This document shows, piece after piece, positions 42,162 to 51,457 of a stretch of DNA of 64,000 nucleotides. Position 1 is the stretch's first letter. Each line of letters starts with the position of its first letter. The notes beneath the pieces were generated by a model. It was not told the origin of the DNA, did no database searches, and saw only the letters and a program-made list of their open reading frames with translations. The position numbers were made by a program, and so were the translations under genes. This DNA comes from JAICXG01 sp036825615 (lineage in GTDB: Bacteria > Verrucomicrobiota > Verrucomicrobiia > Chthoniobacterales > UBA10450). The stretch covers positions 36,359 through 100,358 of the forward strand of contig DAISXY010000014.1 in assembly GCA_036825615.1 (NCBI GenBank), given 5' to 3'.

Positions 42162-43330
42162 AGCTTTGTGACCTGACCCAGTTCTATTCGCCCTTGAGCG
42201 GCGGGGTGAAGCGCTATGTCCACGAAAAGATTCGCTACATTCAGCGCGCGACCAGCGATGAGCATGTGCTCGTTATCCCCGGCGAAAAATCGCAGATGGT
42301 CGAGAGCGAGCGCTCGCGCATTTACTCCATCCGCTCGCCCTTGCTCTCCCGCAGCTCGCGCTACCGCGCCCTGCTCAACCTGCGCGCGATCGAAGAGATC
42401 CTCGAGCAGGAAAAACCCGACCTGATCGAGTCGGGCGATCCGTATCAGGTGGCATGGAAGGCGATTGCCTCGGGCGCGGCACTGCGCATTCCGGTCGTCG
42501 GTTTTTACCACTCCCATTTTCCTGAGGCCTACCTGCGAACGACGGCGCGCTTTTTTGGGAGCACCGCGACCGAATTCATCATGGACCTGGCCCGGCGCTA
42601 CGTCCGGCAGATTTACAATCGCTTCGAAGCCACCCTTGTTCCCTCGGAGCGGCTCGGGCAGGTGCTGACGAGCTGGGGCGTGAACAATGTCTGCGCGGTC
42701 GATCTCGGTGTGGATGTGGAAATTTTCCAGCCGCAGCCGGACGACGCCGCAACGACGCGCGCATCGTTAGGCATCCCGGCCGATCGCTGTCTCCTGCTTT
42801 ATGTCGGCCGGCTGGCCCAGGAAAAAAACACCCAGACTTTGTTTGCCGCCTTTGCCCAACTCACCACGCGCGAACCAGCTCGGTTCCATCTCCTCGTCAT
42901 CGGCGATGGGATGCAGCGGACAGAGTTACAGAAGTTGCAGGAGCAAGCCGGGAATCTTACCTGGGAACAGTATTGCACCGACGCGCGCGAGCTGGCCCGG
43001 CGTTATCGCGCGGCTGATCTCTTTGTTCATCCCGGCGTGCAGGAAACCTTTGGCCTTACTGCGCTCGAGAGCCAGGCGTGCGGCACACCGGTAGTAGGGA
43101 TTCGCGGCAGTTACATGGACCGGATCATTTTCGGGAGCCAGCAACATTGGGCGCGCGAGAATTCCGCCGCGGCCCTGGCCGATACGATCAGCGCTGCGTC
43201 GCATGACGAACTGCGCGCAAGCGGCCTGGTCGCGGCGCAAACCGTGCGGCAACACTACAGTTGGTCGGTGGTGTTCGACCGTTTGTTTCAAGTTTACCGC
43301 GAGGTCTGCGCCGCGTATCCCGCGCGCTAG
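42158..43330 (+). CDS. Glycosyltransferase, GT4 family
   Basis: 390 residues with the two-domain GT-B layout. The N-terminal part has SPLSGGVKRYV; the C-terminal part has LLYVGRLAQEKN, VIGDGMQ, and FVHPGVQETFGLTALESQACGTPVVG, the retaining GT4 E-x7-E region. It would add a sugar from a nucleotide-sugar donor to a lipid or polysaccharide. The start is a TTG whose last bases overlap the stop of the four-helix-bundle gene, with no ribosome site. The original start may have been displaced by that upstream unit. Confidence 0.88.
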   Translation: MKLCDLTQFYSPLSGGVKRYVHEKIRYIQRATSDEHVLVIPGEKSQMVESERSRIYSIRSPLLSRSSRYRALLNLRAIEEILEQEKPDLIESGDPYQVAWKAIASGAALRIPVVGFYHSHFPEAYLRTTARFFGSTATEFIMDLARRYVRQIYNRFEATLVPSERLGQVLTSWGVNNVCAVDLGVDVEIFQPQPDDAATTRASLGIPADRCLLLYVGRLAQEKNTQTLFAAFAQLTTREPARFHLLVIGDGMQRTELQKLQEQAGNLTWEQYCTDARELARRYRAADLFVHPGVQETFGLTALESQACGTPVVGIRGSYMDRIIFGSQQHWARENSAAALADTISAASHDELRASGLVAAQTVRQHYSWSVVFDRLFQVYREVCAAYPAR

Positions 43331-43339
43331 TCTGGTTCT

Positions 43340-43526
43340 GGGGAGCACAGGCCGCCGGCCTGTCGTTGGAGGCGGCTCGCCTCCAACCCGAGCGCACGAA
43401 GCGGTGGAGCAATGGTAAACCGTCCTTCGTACGAACAACATGAACCTATTAAATTCGATCCCCACTCCTGCGCCCCGGCGTTCGGCGAGCCGCCAAACGC
43501 GACAGGGCCAGCGGCCTGTGTTCCCC
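43340..43526. repeat. MITE-like palindromic element, copy C
   Basis: 187 bp with the same ends as copies A and B (left arm 43340-43363, right arm 43502-43526), but the right arm has an extra G and one C-to-T change. The left inner hairpin is kept; the right one reads GTTTGGCG-type. The centre is unrelated to copies A and B. It lies between the glycosyltransferase and GNAT genes. Confidence 0.82.
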
Positions 43527-43593
43527 AGATTTCAGATGCTCTCCGAGGGCGAGTTGCCTTGCGCGAAGCCATCGCCAAATTGTTCGCGAGCGT

Positions 43594-44322
43594 ATGAACA
43601 ACGAGCCGCCATTCACGATCCGAGCTTATCGCCCGAGCGATCGCGCGGCCGTCCGACACCTTTGCTGCCAGACTGGCTTCCTCGGCTCGCCGATTGATCC
43701 GGTCTATCACGATCGCGAGCTCTTCGCCGATTTTCTCACCACCTACTACACCGACCATGAACCGGAGTCGTCGTTTGTCCTCGAGATAGACGGCGAGCTA
43801 AAGGGCTACCTCCTCGGCTCGCGCAAACCGTTTCTCAACCAGCTCTATGCTTTCCAGCAGAACCTCGTTCTCTTCCTGCGCGCGCTCCTGCGTTACCCGC
43901 GCTACAACGCGCGCTCGCGGCGTTTCATCCGCTGGGTGGTGATGAACGGTTGGCGCGAAGTCCCGGCCGCGCCCCGCCGCACCCCGCATTTCCATATCAA
44001 CCTCTTGCCGGAAGCGCGGAAAATTTCCACCACCCGCGCGCTCATGAGCGCGTATCTGAGTTATCTCTACCGCTGCGGCGAGAAGCGGGTTTACGGTCAG
44101 ATCGTGACCTTCGAAAGCCGGCGGGGCGAAAAGATGTTCGAGCGCTATGGCTTCCGCGTCATGAACCGGGCCGAGATCACGAAGTATCGCCCCTTCTATC
44201 CCGAGTCGGTTTACCTCAGCACCGTCATCAAAACCCTCGAGACGGAAGGCCCGCTCTCGGCCTACGGGACCAGCCCGATTCGCGTCTCCGACTTGTCTGG
44301 CCAGCGCGGTGCGCTAGGCTAG
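43594..44322 (+). CDS. GNAT-family N-acetyltransferase
   Basis: 242 residues. The acetyltransferase fold is visible in the N-terminal IRAYRPSDRAAVRHLC, strand pair SFVLEIDGELKGYLLGS, and the late FHINLLPEARKISTTRALMSAYLSYL with FESRRGEKMFERYGFRVM near the C terminus. The middle carries an unusual insert (FLNQLYAFQQNLVLFLRALLRYP) not found in short GNATs. The substrate is unknown; the neighbouring glycosyltransferase might suggest a sugar or envelope target, but that is weak. Confidence 0.7.
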   Translation: MNNEPPFTIRAYRPSDRAAVRHLCCQTGFLGSPIDPVYHDRELFADFLTTYYTDHEPESSFVLEIDGELKGYLLGSRKPFLNQLYAFQQNLVLFLRALLRYPRYNARSRRFIRWVVMNGWREVPAAPRRTPHFHINLLPEARKISTTRALMSAYLSYLYRCGEKRVYGQIVTFESRRGEKMFERYGFRVMNRAEITKYRPFYPESVYLSTVIKTLETEGPLSAYGTSPIRVSDLSGQRGALG

Positions 44323-44334
44323 GCGTCGCGATTT

Positions 44335-44410
44335 GCCGGCATAGCTCAGTTGGTAGAGCAGCTGATTTGTAATCAGCAGGTCGTCGGTTCGAGCCCGTCT
44401 GCCGGCTCCA
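44335..44410 (+). tRNA. tRNA-Thr (TGT)
   Basis: A full cloverleaf: acceptor GCCGGCA/TGCCGGC, D arm TAGCTCAGTTGGTAGAGCA, anticodon stem CTGAT/ATCAG with TGT at 44368-44370, T arm TCGGTTCGAGCCCG, and discriminator T. Unlike the tRNA-Asp gene in this window, CCA is encoded (44408-44410). Confidence 0.96.
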
Positions 44411-44472
44411 CTTTGCCTGTTACTCTCGCTGGGCCGCCACCGGTTGCGTGAGCAGCGGCCTGCGGCAACCAT

Positions 44473-46446
44473 TTGCGCGTGGCGCGCGCAAAAAAGAAAC
44501 GGCCGCTCAAGTCTCGATCGCGGCCGTCCGAGCCGTTGCCTGAGCCATCGACTCTGCGACCTCAGGCGATTTGCGCCGGAGCGGTGTTTGCCCTCGCCCT
44601 CGCGGTCTATTGGTTAACGCTCGCCCCGACGGTCACGCTCGTCGATAGCGGGGAGCTGATTGTCGCGGCGCATTCGTTAGGCGTGGCCCATCCGCCGGGA
44701 TTCCCGCTCTACCTCCTGCTCGCCCATCTCGCTTCGCTTGTGCCGATCGGCAACGTGGCTGTGCGGGTGAATTTCGCCTCCACGTTTTTCGCTGCCGCTG
44801 CAGCCGGGATGATGACGCTGACCGCGGGTGAAGCCGCGGTCGCCACAGGTCTGCGCGGTTGGATGAGAATTGTCGTCGCGCTTTGTGCAGGGCTGTTGCT
44901 GGCTTTCGGCCGAACACTCTGGGCCTACGCGACGATCGCCGAGGTCTACACCCTTAACGCTTTCCTGATTCTCCTCATCCTCTGGCTGATGCTGCGCTGG
45001 CGCCGCGAGGCCGCCCAGGATTCATGGCTCTATGCGGCTGCGGCAGTATTCGGCTTGGCCCTCGGCGTGCATCACGTCACCGTCGCGTCGATTTTGCCGG
45101 GAATTGCCGTGCTCGTCTGGCGAACCCAAGGCGCGCGTTTCTATGCGAGCCGACGGCTGCTTTGGGCGGCGCTAATCTCCTTCGCGGCCTTGATTGCCAT
45201 CTACGCCTACCTGCCGATCGCGGCGGCGCGCGACCCGGTGATGAACTGGGGAAACCCACGCACCCTGGCCGGTGTTTGGCGGCACGTCAGCGGCTGGCAA
45301 TATCAAGCCTATCTCTCCTTTACCCCGTCCATGCTCGGGGAAAATTTCGAAAGCGGGCTGCATCTGCTGCTGCGCGAATTTGGTCCGACCTGGTTGCCGC
45401 TCGCGCTCGCAGCGGTCGCGTCCGGGTTGTGGTTCAGTTGGACACGTGACCGGACGATCTTCTGGCTCCTCGCTCTCATTGTGCTCGTTAACGCCGGATA
45501 CAACCTCAGTTACTCGATCGCGGAAGATAAGGATGCCTACTATCTGCCCACCTTCATTGCCTGCGCGACCTTCGCGGGGCTGGGGCTAGGTTCGTTAGGC
45601 AAACGACTCCAGCTCGCTGTCCCCGTCGCGCTGCTCCTTCCCGCGATTGCGCTCGTTGGCAACTGGCGCGGCAACGACCGCTCACGTTACTTCATGGCGC
45701 AGGATTACGTGGATAACATTGAGCGCGCGATCGCACCTGACGGACTCCTGCTCACGCTCGACTGGCAGGTGCAGTCGCCGATGTTCTACACCCGCGAAAT
45801 CGAAGGCCAGCGTCGCGACATCAAAGTCATCGACATAAATCTGCTCCGCCGCACGTGGTATTTCGATTATCTTCGCCGGGCCTTTCCGGAGATGATCGAA
45901 CGCTCGCGCGCCGCCGTCGATGCTTTCACGGCCGAGCTAAGGCAGTGGGAGAACGATCCTGGTTCCTACGCGCGCGACCCGGCGCGGACGGAACGAATCA
46001 CGGCCTTGTTTACCGCACTTTGCGAAGCTCTTGTTAGAAACGAGAGCGCGGTCGCGCCGGTTTATTTAACTTCTGACGTGCTTCTCGCGTCGGCGCCGGA
46101 AACCGGGAGCTTCACTCAATGGCTCTGGACAAATTACGAGGCAGTCCCGCGCGGCCTTCTCTTTCAACTTTTCACTGAGCGCGGCTTTCATGATCCGGGC
46201 GAGTTACAGCTCGATCTGCGCGGGCTGATCGAGGCAAGGCAGTGGTTCGACCAGGATGATGTCGTGAACCAGAAGGTGCTACCCGCTTATGAGATCATGT
46301 TGGTCAATCGCGGTCGCTATCTTGCGGCGGCCGACCAGCAGGAACGCGCGGCCGAGGCGTTCCGGCTGGCGCTTGATCTCAATCCCGAGCTGCAAGTGGC
46401 GCGCGAAGGGATCGAAGCCAGTTTGGCGAAGCGGCCGGCGCGGTAG
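44473..46446 (+). CDS. DUF2723 polytopic membrane protein, glycosyltransferase-like
   Basis: 657 residues with about ten membrane helices in the first 420. The DUF2723 signature is the early luminal loop after helix 1: TLAPTVTLVDSGELIVAAHSLGVAHPPGFPLY, where the Asp and the HPPG block resemble the protein O-mannosyltransferase (GT-C) family. The C-terminal third is soluble and ends in a TPR-like helix pair (AAEAFRLALDLNPELQVA). A role in transferring sugars from a lipid carrier is inferred. The TTG at 44473 or the GTG at 44479 may start it. Two copies of the dispersed 9-mer occur (44674, 45592), both read SLG. Confidence 0.85.
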   Translation: MRVARAKKKRPLKSRSRPSEPLPEPSTLRPQAICAGAVFALALAVYWLTLAPTVTLVDSGELIVAAHSLGVAHPPGFPLYLLLAHLASLVPIGNVAVRVNFASTFFAAAAAGMMTLTAGEAAVATGLRGWMRIVVALCAGLLLAFGRTLWAYATIAEVYTLNAFLILLILWLMLRWRREAAQDSWLYAAAAVFGLALGVHHVTVASILPGIAVLVWRTQGARFYASRRLLWAALISFAALIAIYAYLPIAAARDPVMNWGNPRTLAGVWRHVSGWQYQAYLSFTPSMLGENFESGLHLLLREFGPTWLPLALAAVASGLWFSWTRDRTIFWLLALIVLVNAGYNLSYSIAEDKDAYYLPTFIACATFAGLGLGSLGKRLQLAVPVALLLPAIALVGNWRGNDRSRYFMAQDYVDNIERAIAPDGLLLTLDWQVQSPMFYTREIEGQRRDIKVIDINLLRRTWYFDYLRRAFPEMIERSRAAVDAFTAELRQWENDPGSYARDPARTERITALFTALCEALVRNESAVAPVYLTSDVLLASAPETGSFTQWLWTNYEAVPRGLLFQLFTERGFHDPGELQLDLRGLIEARQWFDQDDVVNQKVLPAYEIMLVNRGRYLAAADQQERAAEAFRLALDLNPELQVAREGIEASLAKRPAR

Positions 46447-46463
46447 AGTTTGCGAGAAATGCT

Positions 46464-48092
46464 TCAGCTCAGCGCGAGCGCATCGCGCAAGCCAGACTCG
46501 CGAACTGTTCTCCGCGGGATGGCCGCGCGCAAAGTATCTTCGTTCGCCCACAGCATGACCGACTGCCGCGCCCGCGTGATGGCGGTATAAAGCAGCTCGC
46601 GCGTCAGCAGCGGATTGTCCTTATCCGGCAGAATCAGGAGGAGACGCTGGAACTCAGAACCCTGGCTCTTATGCACAGTCATTGCGAACGCGGTTTCGTG
46701 TGGCGGGAGACGGCCGGGAAGAAAACGGCGCAGCCGGTTTTCGGCCGTGATAAAAAAGGCGCGCAGCTCGCCCCCGGATTCCGGGTCGGGGAGAATGATG
46801 CCGCTATCGCCGTTGAAGAGCGAAAGGTTGTAGTCGTTGCGCGTGACGATGAGCGGCCGGCCGCGATACCAGCCTGGGCGCGGCTGGAGCAATCCCGCGT
46901 CGGCGAGGATTTCTTCCGCGATCGCGTTCAGGTTTTCGACTCCGAAAGGTCCGTGCCGAAGTGCGCAGAGGATGCGGAACTGCTGGAGCCGTTCAAGCGC
47001 CTCACGCGGGTCGTTCGTTTCGAGCGACTCGCGATAGCCGCCAATGATGTGGTTGCGCAATGTCTGGGGAAGTTTGGCAGCGGCGGGGAGTGTCTCCCAT
47101 TGCACTTCGCCCTTGTCGTCCTGCCGCAGAGTTGCGAGCGCAGTCTCGGCGTCGCCGGCATTGATTGCCGTGCTCACCCGGTAAATCCCGCCCGATTCGG
47201 CGAAGCGATAGTTTTTCTGCAAAGCCACAACCGCGCCGTGCAGCCGGTCGTTAGGCGATGCCGTTTCGGCAGCGGCGCAAATGTCGGCGAGGACGTTGCC
47301 GGCTTCGACCGAGGCGAGCTGATCGCGATCGCCGAGCAGGATGAGGCGGGCATCGTCCGGCACAGCCGCAAGCAGTTTCGCCATCAGTGCGAGATCGACC
47401 ATTGAAGCCTCATCAACGATCACCACGTCCGCGCTCAGCAGGTTCTCGACGTTGTGCCGGAAATAGGGGGAATCGGGGAGGTGACCGAGCAATCGGTGGA
47501 TGGTTGTCGCGGCAAAATCTTCCCTCACTTCGCGCGCCGCTTCGGTCAGGCGCGCGGCGGCTTTGCCGGTCGGCGCGGCGAGTTTGATCCGCAGTTTCTC
47601 GCCGTCGGGTTGGTTGAGGAAGAGCCTGAGAATCCCTTTCACCGTCTCCGTCTTCCCCGTGCCCGGACCGCCGGTGATGACGGTGAATTTGCTCTCGACT
47701 GCTTTTACCGCGGCGACTTTTTGCAGGTCTCTCTGTTTTGTCTTTCTCGGCGCGGCGGTACTTGATCTCGCGCGGCGCAGAATGGCCGCGGCCAGCTGCT
47801 GCTCGTATTCCCAATACCGGCGGAGATAAAGCCGGCCGGCATGGTCCAGGATCAGCGGCGTGAACTCGCCGGGCGCGCCCACGATTTTGCTGGCGCAGAG
47901 GTTTTCCCGCAGATCCGCCGTGCTCTCGGGCGCTGAGATTTTTTCGAGCGGAACGCAGACATGACCTTGGGCCCGAGCGCGACTCGCCCATTTCGCCGCG
48001 CGCTGCACCTCGGGTGCGGAGCCGCCGGCGAGGCGCTCGAGAAAATCACCGAACTGCTGATCGAGCGCGCTGAATTCCGAGTCCGAGTTCAT
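46464..48092 (-). CDS. recD: Exodeoxyribonuclease V alpha subunit
   Basis: 542 residues, a little shorter than E. coli RecD (608). It is a superfamily 1 5'-3' helicase: Walker A GGPGTGKT near 140-147, DEx motif VIVDEASMVD, LLGDRDQLASVEAGNVL, and late motifs TVHKSQGSEFQ and YTAITRAR. It forms the fast motor of RecBCD. Its ATG overlaps the recB stop (ATGA), so it is translationally coupled as the third gene of the operon. It ends 17 bases from the convergent DUF2723 gene. Confidence 0.94.
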   Translation of the reverse strand: MNSDSEFSALDQQFGDFLERLAGGSAPEVQRAAKWASRARAQGHVCVPLEKISAPESTADLRENLCASKIVGAPGEFTPLILDHAGRLYLRRYWEYEQQLAAAILRRARSSTAAPRKTKQRDLQKVAAVKAVESKFTVITGGPGTGKTETVKGILRLFLNQPDGEKLRIKLAAPTGKAAARLTEAAREVREDFAATTIHRLLGHLPDSPYFRHNVENLLSADVVIVDEASMVDLALMAKLLAAVPDDARLILLGDRDQLASVEAGNVLADICAAAETASPNDRLHGAVVALQKNYRFAESGGIYRVSTAINAGDAETALATLRQDDKGEVQWETLPAAAKLPQTLRNHIIGGYRESLETNDPREALERLQQFRILCALRHGPFGVENLNAIAEEILADAGLLQPRPGWYRGRPLIVTRNDYNLSLFNGDSGIILPDPESGGELRAFFITAENRLRRFLPGRLPPHETAFAMTVHKSQGSEFQRLLLILPDKDNPLLTRELLYTAITRARQSVMLWANEDTLRAAIPRRTVRESGLRDALALS

Positions 48093-51000
48093 CCTTCAAA
48101 AATGGCGTTCAGTTTTTCCATGAAAGCCTCGCTCACCCGCTGGAAATAGGTCCCATTCTGCGGCCGCTGCGGATCGATCCCGCGCAGGAAAATGTAAAAC
48201 GCCCCGCCGAAGTGCTGCTCGAAATCATAGCCCGGCTGACGCAGCCGGAGATAGCGGTGCAATGCGACGCTGTAGAGGCAAAGCTGGAGGATGTAAAAAT
48301 TGTGCTGCATCTCGTTTGTGATCGCGTCCGGGTGATAGGCCTGCGTGGTCGGCCCGAGCCAGTTTGATTTCCAATCGGCGAAATAGAAGCGCCCGCCGCA
48401 GGCAAACACCAGATCCACGAAGCCGGTCATAAATCCGTTCACCGCCTGGAATTGGAGGCGATCGATCCGGAGCGGCAGCTTTTCCAGTTCGAAGAGCGCG
48501 ACCAGTTTCTTCGTGGTGAAGGAATTGATGGGAAAAGAGAACTCCAGCTCGGCAATCCGTGAGTCGTTAGGCACGTCCGACAGCGCGAATCGATCAGGCC
48601 CCGCGGTTAACGGCAGTGCGCAAAGCTCGAGTACCTTCTCCGTGACAACGTCGTCGAAGCCGTCGATCCCGTAGACGCGGAGCCGGCGCTGCACGATGTC
48701 TGATGCGCCGGCCGGATTCGCGAAATCGACCTTTTCAAGAATCTCGTGCAGGCAGGTGCCGGCGCGCATCCCTTTCGGGAAAGCGTGAATCCCGCTGGCT
48801 GGCACCTCTTCATCGGCCGTCGGCTCGACCAGCGGCCCCTCATCGAGCGGGTCGGCTTCGCGTCCGCTGATCAAGCGGCTGAAACTCGAAATGCCCCAAT
48901 CGAGGTCGATTTTTCCCGTGAACGCCCGTGCTTTCAACTGCGTCGCCCTCTCCTGCTCCGGGTGAAAATCGTTTTCGTCAGGCGCGGGTGTTTCCTCGAT
49001 CGCGATATTGGGGGATTCAATCGCCGGCTGCGGGCCGCTGCCGAGGAGAAAAGCCGGCGCGCATTTTTGGGGTTTCGTCTTCGCCGGCCAGACCATCGTG
49101 CACCGGTGACGGGCGCGGGTGATCGCGACATAGAAAAGGCGCAGCGCCTCAGCGAGCGCTTCCTTTTCCCGGATCGGCCTGGATTCATCGCCGTGGGTGA
49201 GATCGAGCGTCAAACGGTAATTTTCCTCGGGGTCGTGAAAGGTCGGACGCACGATTGCGTTCGTTCCGACGTAGGGACAAAAAACGACCTCGTATTCGAG
49301 CCCCTTGCTCTTGTGGACGGTGATGATGCGCACGGCCTTTTCGTCGCTCTCCAGGCGCAGCTCGTATTCTTCGCGCGGCGCCATGTTTCCCGTTTGCATC
49401 TGCTGGGCAAGCCACTTCAAGATGCCGGTCATGCCGAGCCGGTGCTCGACGCAGGCGGCATGGAGCAGTTCCGAAAGATGAAGAAAATTCGTCAGGCGGC
49501 GCTCGCCGTCGCGATAGGCGAGCAGTCGCTGGCGCACGCCAGATTCGACGGCGAGCTGACGCAGCATCTGGATGAACCCATGCTCCCGCCAGATCCGATG
49601 ATGTTCCTGGAAGCGGAGCAGTTCCTTCTCCCACCTGTCCTCGTCGCGCGCGAGTGCATCCAGTTGGTTACCGCTGTAGCCCAAGGCGTCGGTGGCAAGC
49701 GCCGCGCGGACCAGTTTCTCATTGCCCGGTTCGGCCGCGGCCGCGAGCACATCGCGCATCTCGCGCGCTTCGTGCGAGCTGAAAACATTCGCGCTGCTGT
49801 AGAGCACGCTCGGCACCCGCCGCGCCCGCAGCGCACGCTGCATTTCTGCCGCCTGCGCGTTTGTGCTCGTGAGAACGGCAAAGTGACCGGGCCCGAGTAT
49901 TTCCCCATCGATTGTGCCGCCGCGCTCCAGCAAACGAACAATTTCGGTCGCGACGCAATCAGCCATTTTTTCCGCGCCCGATGAGATCCAGATATGAAAC
50001 GGTTTTTCCGCTAGTCCGCGGAAGAGAAGCGGCTTTTGGTCGGCGTGGGGTCCCGGCTCGGCAGGGAGAAATTGAATCTCGTCGAGCTGAAACGAGTCGG
50101 GGCGATTGAAGATCGCATTCACCGCCCGTACGAGCCTGCTTTCCGAGCGCCAGTTTGTGCGCAGGGTGAACTGGCGTTTGGTATCGCGTGCGGCGTTCAG
50201 GTAGGTAAAAACATCGGCCCCGCGGAAGGAATAGATCGCCTGCTTCGGATCGCCGATGAAGGCCACGGTCGCGTCGGTTCCGTGGTAGATGCGTTGGAAG
50301 ATCGAATACTGGACTGGGTCGGTGTCCTGGAACTCATCCACCAGCGCGACGCGGTAGTGTTCGCGGATCGACTTGGCCAGGGTCGCGCCACCTTCGCCCT
50401 GCAACGCGTGATCGAGCCGGGTGAGCAGATCTTCAAAGGCGAGAACGTTCCGGGCCTGTTTGCGACGGCGCAGTTCTTCCGGCGCCCAGGCGTGAAACTC
50501 GGCTCGCAAGCCGGCACAAAAATCAGCGGAGCGATCGGCGAATTTCTGGCAGACGCCGAAGATGGGATTCCTGGGAAGAATGCAACCTTTTCGCAGTCCT
50601 CGGTTCGTGATGATTTCTTCCGCGAGAAGCTCGACGCTCTCAAACTGGCGCGCGCTCGCGCTCTCGCCGGCCGCGACCTGTTCCAGATCCTCGATAATGC
50701 GCGCGAGCAGCGACACCGTTTTGTAGTCGCCTTTCGCCCAGGTCGGCTGGGCGAAAAAGGTGCGGATGCCATCCGCGCAGTGCGGCCAGGCGTCGCGCAC
50801 CTCGCGCAGCGCTTGTTTGACCTCCGCTGCGGCGTCGGCCGAACTGCGAAGGGTTTTCGGAAAAACCGTCAGCGTCGGGTTCTTCGCCAGTTCGTCCAGG
50901 TCTTTGAGCAGCTTCTTCGGCGTGATCTTGCCCTGAAGCGCAAGCAATACGCCTAACGAATCGTCGGAGTAAAAATTCCTTCGCCAAAAATCCCACGCCA

Positions 51001-51457
51001 CTTCGCGAAGCAGATCGCGCTCGTCCGTCACCAGCTCGGCGTCGAAGAGGGTGCCGGTTTCAAACGCCTGTTCCGCCAGCACCCGCTGGCAGAAACCGTG
51101 GATGGTGTAGATCGGCGCCTCATCGAAATTGGCCAGCGCGTCCTTTAGTGGCATGGCCGCGGCGCGATGGTCGGGATATTTCTTCAGCACCCGCCGGAGC
51201 AGATCCTCCTCCGAGCTTCCGGCCTCGAAGGCGAGGAGCGCATCGCGCAGCAGGTCGCGGATCCGGCCACGCAGTTCCGCCGTCGCCAGCTCGGTAAACG
51301 TGGTCACCAGGATCTGGTCCATCGTTAGGCCAGGACGTTCCAAAATTAGTCGCAAGACGAGCCCGGCGAGCGTGTAGGTCTTGCCCGTCCCGGCGCTTGC
51401 TTCGATCAACAATGGTCCGCAGCCGATCTCGGTTTCAAAAAGGCAGAAATCGGTCAT
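48089..51457 (-). CDS. recB: Exodeoxyribonuclease V beta subunit
   Basis: 1122 residues. The UvrD-type helicase has Walker A ASAGTGKT near 20-27, VALVDEFQDTDPVQY, FIGDPKQAIYSFRGAD, and ITVHKSKGLEYEVVF. The C-terminal nuclease domain keeps the RecB signature with FYFADWKSNWLG near 1027. Both activities should be intact. I chose the ATG at 51457, preceded by GGGAGGAACC. It overlaps the recC stop by four bases and the recD start by four bases. Confidence 0.96.
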   Translation of the reverse strand: MTDFCLFETEIGCGPLLIEASAGTGKTYTLAGLVLRLILERPGLTMDQILVTTFTELATAELRGRIRDLLRDALLAFEAGSSEEDLLRRVLKKYPDHRAAAMPLKDALANFDEAPIYTIHGFCQRVLAEQAFETGTLFDAELVTDERDLLREVAWDFWRRNFYSDDSLGVLLALQGKITPKKLLKDLDELAKNPTLTVFPKTLRSSADAAAEVKQALREVRDAWPHCADGIRTFFAQPTWAKGDYKTVSLLARIIEDLEQVAAGESASARQFESVELLAEEIITNRGLRKGCILPRNPIFGVCQKFADRSADFCAGLRAEFHAWAPEELRRRKQARNVLAFEDLLTRLDHALQGEGGATLAKSIREHYRVALVDEFQDTDPVQYSIFQRIYHGTDATVAFIGDPKQAIYSFRGADVFTYLNAARDTKRQFTLRTNWRSESRLVRAVNAIFNRPDSFQLDEIQFLPAEPGPHADQKPLLFRGLAEKPFHIWISSGAEKMADCVATEIVRLLERGGTIDGEILGPGHFAVLTSTNAQAAEMQRALRARRVPSVLYSSANVFSSHEAREMRDVLAAAAEPGNEKLVRAALATDALGYSGNQLDALARDEDRWEKELLRFQEHHRIWREHGFIQMLRQLAVESGVRQRLLAYRDGERRLTNFLHLSELLHAACVEHRLGMTGILKWLAQQMQTGNMAPREEYELRLESDEKAVRIITVHKSKGLEYEVVFCPYVGTNAIVRPTFHDPEENYRLTLDLTHGDESRPIREKEALAEALRLFYVAITRARHRCTMVWPAKTKPQKCAPAFLLGSGPQPAIESPNIAIEETPAPDENDFHPEQERATQLKARAFTGKIDLDWGISSFSRLISGREADPLDEGPLVEPTADEEVPASGIHAFPKGMRAGTCLHEILEKVDFANPAGASDIVQRRLRVYGIDGFDDVVTEKVLELCALPLTAGPDRFALSDVPNDSRIAELEFSFPINSFTTKKLVALFELEKLPLRIDRLQFQAVNGFMTGFVDLVFACGGRFYFADWKSNWLGPTTQAYHPDAITNEMQHNFYILQLCLYSVALHRYLRLRQPGYDFEQHFGGAFYIFLRGIDPQRPQNGTYFQRVSEAFMEKLNAIFEG

